Assembly (NCBI GenBank): GCA_016183145.1
Contig: JACPFE010000172.1
Span: 1 to 9,820 of the forward strand
Length of the DNA: 9,820 nucleotides
From: Deltaproteobacteria bacterium
GTDB lineage: Bacteria > Desulfobacterota > Binatia > UBA9968
Reading direction: 5' to 3'
Positions 6,730 to 9,820 of this stretch are shown here, in pieces; the first letter of the stretch is position 1, and every line of letters starts with the position of its first letter. The notes under the pieces were generated by a model. That model did no database searches, was not told the origin of the DNA, and saw nothing but the letters and a program-made list of their open reading frames with translations. The position numbers were made by a program, and so were the translations under genes.

Positions 6730-8432
6730 ATGGCTGAGAATCTAAAACCGCGCAGCGCGGTTATCACCGACGGCCCGGACCGGGCGCCGACGCGGGCGAT
6801 GTTCAAGGCGACGGGATTTACCGACGAGGACCTTTCGCGTCCCATTGTCGGCGTCGCCAACACCTGGATTGAGATCGGTCCGTGCAATTTCCATTTGCGC
6901 CGATTGGCCGCCAAGGTCAAAGAGGGTATTCGCGCCGCCGGGGCGACGCCGATGGAATTCAACACGGTGTCGATCTCCGACGGGAATTCAACACGGTGTC
7001 GATCTCCGACGGTATCAGCATGGGCGCGGAAGGGATGAAGTGTTCGCTCATCAGCCGCGAAGTCATTGCCGATTCCATCGAGTTGGTCGCCCGCGGCAAT
7101 CACTTCGATGCGCTGGTTTGTTTGTCCGGCTGCGACAAAACCAATCCAGGCGTCGTTATGGCGCTTGCTCGGCTCAATATTCCCGGCCTCGCGCTCTACG
7201 GCGGCTCCATCGCGCCGGGCCATCTCGGCGACCGCGATCTGACAATCCAAGACGTTTTCGAGGCGGTGGGCGCCTACAGTAGCGGTAAGATTAGCGCCGA
7301 GCAATTCAAGGCCGTCGAAAACGCCGCGTGTCCGGGGGTGGGCGCCTGCGGCGGGCAATTCACCGCTAACACCATGTCCACGGCGATGGAATTTCTCGGC
7401 ATCTCGCCGATGGGCAGCAACGGCATCCCCGCCACCGTCGCCGAAAAAGATGACGCGGCGTTCAACGCCGGCAAGTTGGTGGTCGAGCTTTTGCGCCGCG
7501 ACCTTAGGCCGTCGCAAATTCTCACCCGCAAAGCGATCGAGAATGCCATCGCCTCAGTGGCCGCCACCGGCGGTTCGACCAACGCGGTGCTGCACCTGCT
7601 CGCCATCGCCCACGAGGCCGGCGTTGAGTTGTCCATCGACGATTTCGACCGCATCAGCGCGCGCACGCCGTTGATCGCGGACCTCAAGCCGGGCGGGCGG
7701 TTCGTCGCCAATGATTTATACCAAGCCGGTGGAATACAGTTGGTTGCCAAACGGTTGGCTGACGCCGGTCTGATCCACGGCGACGCGCTCACCGTTACCG
7801 GCAAAACCATCGCGGAGGCCGCGCAGGCGACCAAAGAGACTGCCGGACAAGAGGTCGTTAGGCCGCTGTCCAATCCTCTGAAGCCGACCGGCGGGCTGGT
7901 GATTCTTAGAGGCAACCTCGCGCCGGAAGGATGCGTGGTGAAAGTCGCGGGACATGAGCGCATGATTCACAGAGGCCCGGCGCGGGTCTTCGACCGCGAA
8001 GAAGACGCCTTTCAAGCCGTGCAAAAGGGACAGATCAAGCCTAACGACGTCCTCGTCATCCGCTACGAGGGACCGAAGGGCGGGCCGGGAATGCGCGAGA
8101 TGTTGGGTGTGACGGCGGCTCTGGTGGGCGCGGGCCTGGGCGATTCCGTCGCGCTGCTTACCGACGGCCGCTTCTCGGGCGCGACCCACGGCTTGATGGC
8201 GGGCCACGTGGCGCCGGAAGCCGCTTACGGCGGACCCATCGCGGCGGTGCGCGACGGCGACACAATCGTTTTCGATATTAGAGCGCGCCGATTGGACGTG
8301 GAAATTTCGCCGCAGGAACTTTCGTCTCGTTTGCGCCAATGGACACCGCCGCCGCCGCGTTACACGACGGGGGTCATGGCCAAATATGCCAAGCTGGTTT
8401 CTTCGGCGTCCCAAGGAGCCGTGACAAACTGA
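6730..8432 (+). pseudogene. ilvD: Dihydroxy-acid dehydratase, frameshifted by a 29-bp tandem duplication
   Basis: IlvD converts 2,3-dihydroxy-isovalerate and 2,3-dihydroxy-3-methylvalerate to the 2-keto acids in valine, isoleucine and leucine synthesis; it is a cytoplasmic Fe-S enzyme. As written, the frame from the ATG at 6730 (AGGAG 6719-6723) stops at about 7038, while the rest of the enzyme continues in another frame to 8432. The break is an exact 29-bp duplication (6954-6982 repeated at 6983-7011) coding EFNTVSISDG. Dropping one copy gives one frame of 557 residues, the normal family length. In that restored numbering the Fe-S cysteines are C52 (GPCNFHL), C125 (SGCDKTNPG) and C197 (CPGVGACGGQFTAN); D84 (SISDG), D126 and K127 match the metal site, and the GRFSGATHG serine loop is present near the C-terminus. 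Downstream re-initiation at GTG 6882 or ATG 7019 would lose C52. The rest of the gene shows no decay, so the lesion is recent or artefactual. Confidence 0.85.
6954..7012. repeat. Exact 29-bp tandem duplication inside ilvD
   Basis: The segment starting GGAATTCAACACGGTG and ending ATCTCCGACG at 6954-6982 recurs without mismatch at 6983-7011; the match extends one base further. 29 is not divisible by three, so the reading frame shifts. The junction has an extra G (GACGGGAATTC, against GATGGAATTC upstream). CCGATGG (6949-6955) and CCGACGG (6977-6983, 7006-7012) flank the copies. Confidence 0.97.
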
Positions 8433-8437
8433 TAACA

Positions 8438-8547
8438 AGTCCTGAGTACTGAGTAATGAGTGCTGAGCAAGACGAGTTATTTCCACGCTGTTGCTTTTAT
8501 CACTCGGCACCCACCCACTCAGGACTCAGGACTCGTTACTCAGGACT
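8438..8547. repeat. Large inverted repeat built of heptamers downstream of ilvD
   Basis: The left arm contains the units CTGAGTA, CTGAGTA, ATGAGTG and CTGAGCA (8442-8469). The right arm contains ACTCAGG, ACTCAGG, ACTCGTT and ACTCAGG (8517-8544). The outer 11 bases AGTCCTGAGTA (8438-8448) pair perfectly with TACTCAGGACT (8537-8547), and the remaining stem is about three-quarters matched, over a roughly 48-nt loop. It begins 6 nt after the ilvD stop and could act as a transcript-end or mRNA-stabilising hairpin. No U-tract follows it. Confidence 0.7.
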
Positions 8548-8634
8548 AGCTCCCCTGGCTGTCGGCGCAGGGCCCGTCATTTACCTACCGGATCCGGCGG
8601 CGGCCGCGACGTAAGACGGTAAGGAGGAATAATC

Positions 8635-8934
8635 ATGGATGACTGGACCGTTTGGGCGTCGTTCTTAGCCTTGGGCACGGCGGCGGCGGTACTGGCGACC
8701 TATTTCCTGTGCCGCGCCCGGCTCGAACAGACGCAAGGACGGGTTCTCCTGCTCGAGCGCGAAGTGGCAATGGCGCGGCTGCGGGAAGAGGCGAACGAGA
8801 AGAAATTGCTGAAAATCTTAGACGCTGTAACCGAGCTGCGTGAATCCACCGAAGAACACCTGGTAAGACTAAGAGAACGGCTAGACGAGCTACGCGCGGA
8901 AGGTTATCCGCGCGAGCATGTGGACGGCGCCTGA
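8635..8934 (+). CDS. Small membrane-anchored coiled-coil protein, function unknown
   Basis: This 99-residue protein has a short acidic N-terminus (MDDW), one hydrophobic segment (about 5-25, TVWASFLALGTAAAVLATYFL) and a long charged helical tail. Residues 28-90 (EQTQGRVLLLEREVAMARLREEANEKKLLKIL to LVRLRERLDELRAEG) carry leucine-type heptads typical of a coiled coil. The acidic N-terminus and Arg-rich segment after the membrane span (CRARLEQ) predict that the tail is cytoplasmic. The AGGAGG (8622-8627) before the ATG is near ideal. I do not recognise a family; such proteins often serve as assembly scaffolds or regulators. It lies about 200 nt after ilvD, beyond a large hairpin, so co-transcription is doubtful. 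Confidence 0.7.
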   Translation: MDDWTVWASFLALGTAAAVLATYFLCRARLEQTQGRVLLLEREVAMARLREEANEKKLLKILDAVTELRESTEEHLVRLRERLDELRAEGYPREHVDGA

Positions 8935-9245
8935 CGGCGCAGGGCGGCAGTGGCGGCTCGACGATCCATCAGGTATAGAAGCTGGCGATGAGCTGTCGCT
9001 AGCGCGCAATAGCATGGTTCAAGGTTCAACGTTCAAAGTTCAAGGATCGTATCTTGAGCCGATAATGTGGGATTCGATTCTTTGAACCTTGAACCCTTCG
9101 ACAACGCTCAGGGCGGGCCTGGAACTTTGGACTGATTTGTCCCCTTGATCTGCGATTAGCTTGCCCCAGGTTTGACAGCCCACCGCGCTGTTCGATAGGG
9201 TGCGGAGCAGTTTCAATCACCAGGACTTAAAAAGGAGAAATTCCC
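8935..9245. other. Intergenic gap filled by heptamer arrays
   Basis: About 310 nt lie between the coiled-coil gene and the oxidase gene. The only structure I see is the TTCAA-type heptamer arrays and one CCTTCG element at 9016-9132. A minus-strand open frame at 9026-9220 is made mostly of these repeats and is not a gene. AGGAG (9233-9237) with 8 nt spacing belongs to the next gene. Confidence 0.55.
9016..9132. repeat. TTCAA heptamer inverted repeat, right arm interrupted by a CCTTCG element
   Basis: The left arm has units GTTCAAG, GTTCAAC, GTTCAAA and GTTCAAG (9017-9044). The right arm has TTTGAAC and CTTGAAC (9081-9094), then 24 nt beginning CCTTCGACAACGCTCAGG (9095-9118), then CTGGAAC and TTTGGAC (9119-9132), which resume the 7-nt pattern. 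GGTTCAAGGTTCAA (9016-9029) is perfectly complementary to 9082-9095, so a 14-bp stem with about a 50-nt loop can form. Confidence 0.7.
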
Positions 9246-9820
9246 ATGAGCCTCGATTACGTCAGCAACCAGGAAATCATTCAGGCGGCGCGCCGCAATC
9301 TGCCGCAGGATGTTTGGGATTATCTATCCGGCGGCGCAGAGTCGGAAACTACGATGCGGCGCAACCGCCTGGGCTTCGATAGTCTCGGTCTGCGGCCGCG
9401 GGTGCTGGTGGACGTATCGAAGGTCGACACTTCGACGACTTTCCTGGGGCAGAAGCTGCGCATTCCGGTAATGATGGCGCCCATCGGCTCGCTGCAAACG
9501 ATCACGCCCGAAGGCGGCGTCGCCGTGGCGAAGGCCGCCGCCGAGTTCGGCACCATGAACTTCGTCAGCTCGGTCACGCAGCCGAGTCTGGAGGAAATCG
9601 CCGCCAGCACCAATCAGCCGAAAATTTTTCAGCTTTATGTGCGCGGCGATTTGGATTGGTGCGCGGAAATCCTCGGGCGGGTCAAGAAAGCCGGTTACAT
9701 CGCCCTTTGTCTGACCGTCGACACGGCGCACTACAGCCGGCGCGAGCGGCCGCTGCTCAATCGCTGGCAGCCGCCGAGCCGAAGAGCGGAGCGAAACCGC
9801 CACTTTCAATCAATGCTGAC
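9246..9820 (+). CDS. FMN-dependent alpha-hydroxy-acid dehydrogenase/oxidase, partial (3' end outside window)
   Basis: The first 191 residues of an FMN enzyme of the glycolate oxidase / L-lactate dehydrogenase (LldD) / lactate monooxygenase family are present; these oxidise 2-hydroxy acids to 2-keto acids. Visible family features: VWDYLSGGAESE (23-34) with the active-site tyrosine Y26 equivalent; MMAPIGS (76-82), an FMN-binding strand; VSSVTQPSLEEI (107-118); FQLYVRGD (128-135) with Q129 and Y131; and LTVDT (156-160) followed by HYSRRERPLLNR, whose Arg contacts substrate in relatives. The catalytic His/Arg pair and the second FMN phosphate loop lie beyond the window, so activity cannot be confirmed. 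The ATG at 9246 follows AGGAG with 8 nt spacing. The substrate is open; the RRERP-plus-variable-insert region resembles the lactate monooxygenase-like branch. The frame is open to the right edge. Confidence 0.88.
   Translation, partial: MSLDYVSNQEIIQAARRNLPQDVWDYLSGGAESETTMRRNRLGFDSLGLRPRVLVDVSKVDTSTTFLGQKLRIPVMMAPIGSLQTITPEGGVAVAKAAAEFGTMNFVSSVTQPSLEEIAASTNQPKIFQLYVRGDLDWCAEILGRVKKAGYIALCLTVDTAHYSRRERPLLNRWQPPSRRAERNRHFQSML

Noticed and set aside
6954..7038. Programmed -1 frameshifting across the ilvD duplication
   Set aside because: No X-XXY-YYZ slippery site is evident, and the product would carry a duplicated segment next to an active-site loop; mutation or assembly error is simpler.
7716..8510. 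264-residue minus-strand open frame across the 3' half of ilvD
   Set aside because: It is a shadow of the strongly conserved ilvD frame, Arg/His-rich with no motif.
34..9132. Heptamer arrays as a CRISPR array
   Set aside because: Units are contiguous 7-mers without spacers, and no cas genes are present.

Overview
This window looks like an environmental bacterial chromosome of moderately high GC, probably an uncultured lineage known mainly from metagenomes. The gene mix (a DUF6282-type TIM-barrel hydrolase, an orphan NitT/TauT-type periplasmic binding protein, a TRAP permease remnant, a solo MFS carrier, an alpha-hydroxy-acid oxidase) and the intergenic repeats recall Binatota/Rokubacteria-like or deltaproteobacterial genomes. 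That placement is an inference from gene flavour; the window holds no rRNA or other marker gene.

Layout, left to right: a metal-dependent hydrolase (91-1164, +); a small ferredoxin-fold protein (1364-1675, -); an MFS transporter (2099-3337, +); a single-pass membrane protein with a C-terminal SH3b domain (3467-4507, -); about 1 kb of repeat-rich DNA holding a decayed TRAP permease N-terminus (5158-5399, +); a secreted ABC-type substrate-binding protein (5572-6567, -); divergently from it ilvD, dihydroxy-acid dehydratase (6730-8432, +), broken by a 29-bp tandem duplication; a small membrane-anchored coiled-coil protein (8635-8934, +); and the start of an FMN-dependent alpha-hydroxy-acid dehydrogenase/oxidase that runs off the right edge (9246-9820, +). 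Strands alternate and gaps are long, so most genes look monocistronic. I see no coherent multi-gene system. The common thread is small-molecule uptake and carboxylic/2-hydroxy-acid or branched-chain amino-acid metabolism.

The most notable features are not genes. (1) ilvD carries an exact tandem duplication of 29 bp, not a multiple of three. Removing one copy restores a full-length 557-residue enzyme with all expected motifs, so this is either a recent mutation or an assembly/sequencing artefact. (2) Intergenic gaps carry degenerate arrays with a strict 7-nt period but different unit sequences at different sites; two sites are arranged as large inverted repeats. (3) A short element of the form CCTTCG...CTCAGG occurs three times. 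Twice it interrupts another repeat (an ATTCCCG/CGGGAAT hairpin and a heptamer array), and once it is itself split by a perfect GC-rich hairpin. This suggests a nested, possibly mobile, repeat ecology in the gaps. No tRNA, rRNA, CRISPR array or transposase was found.
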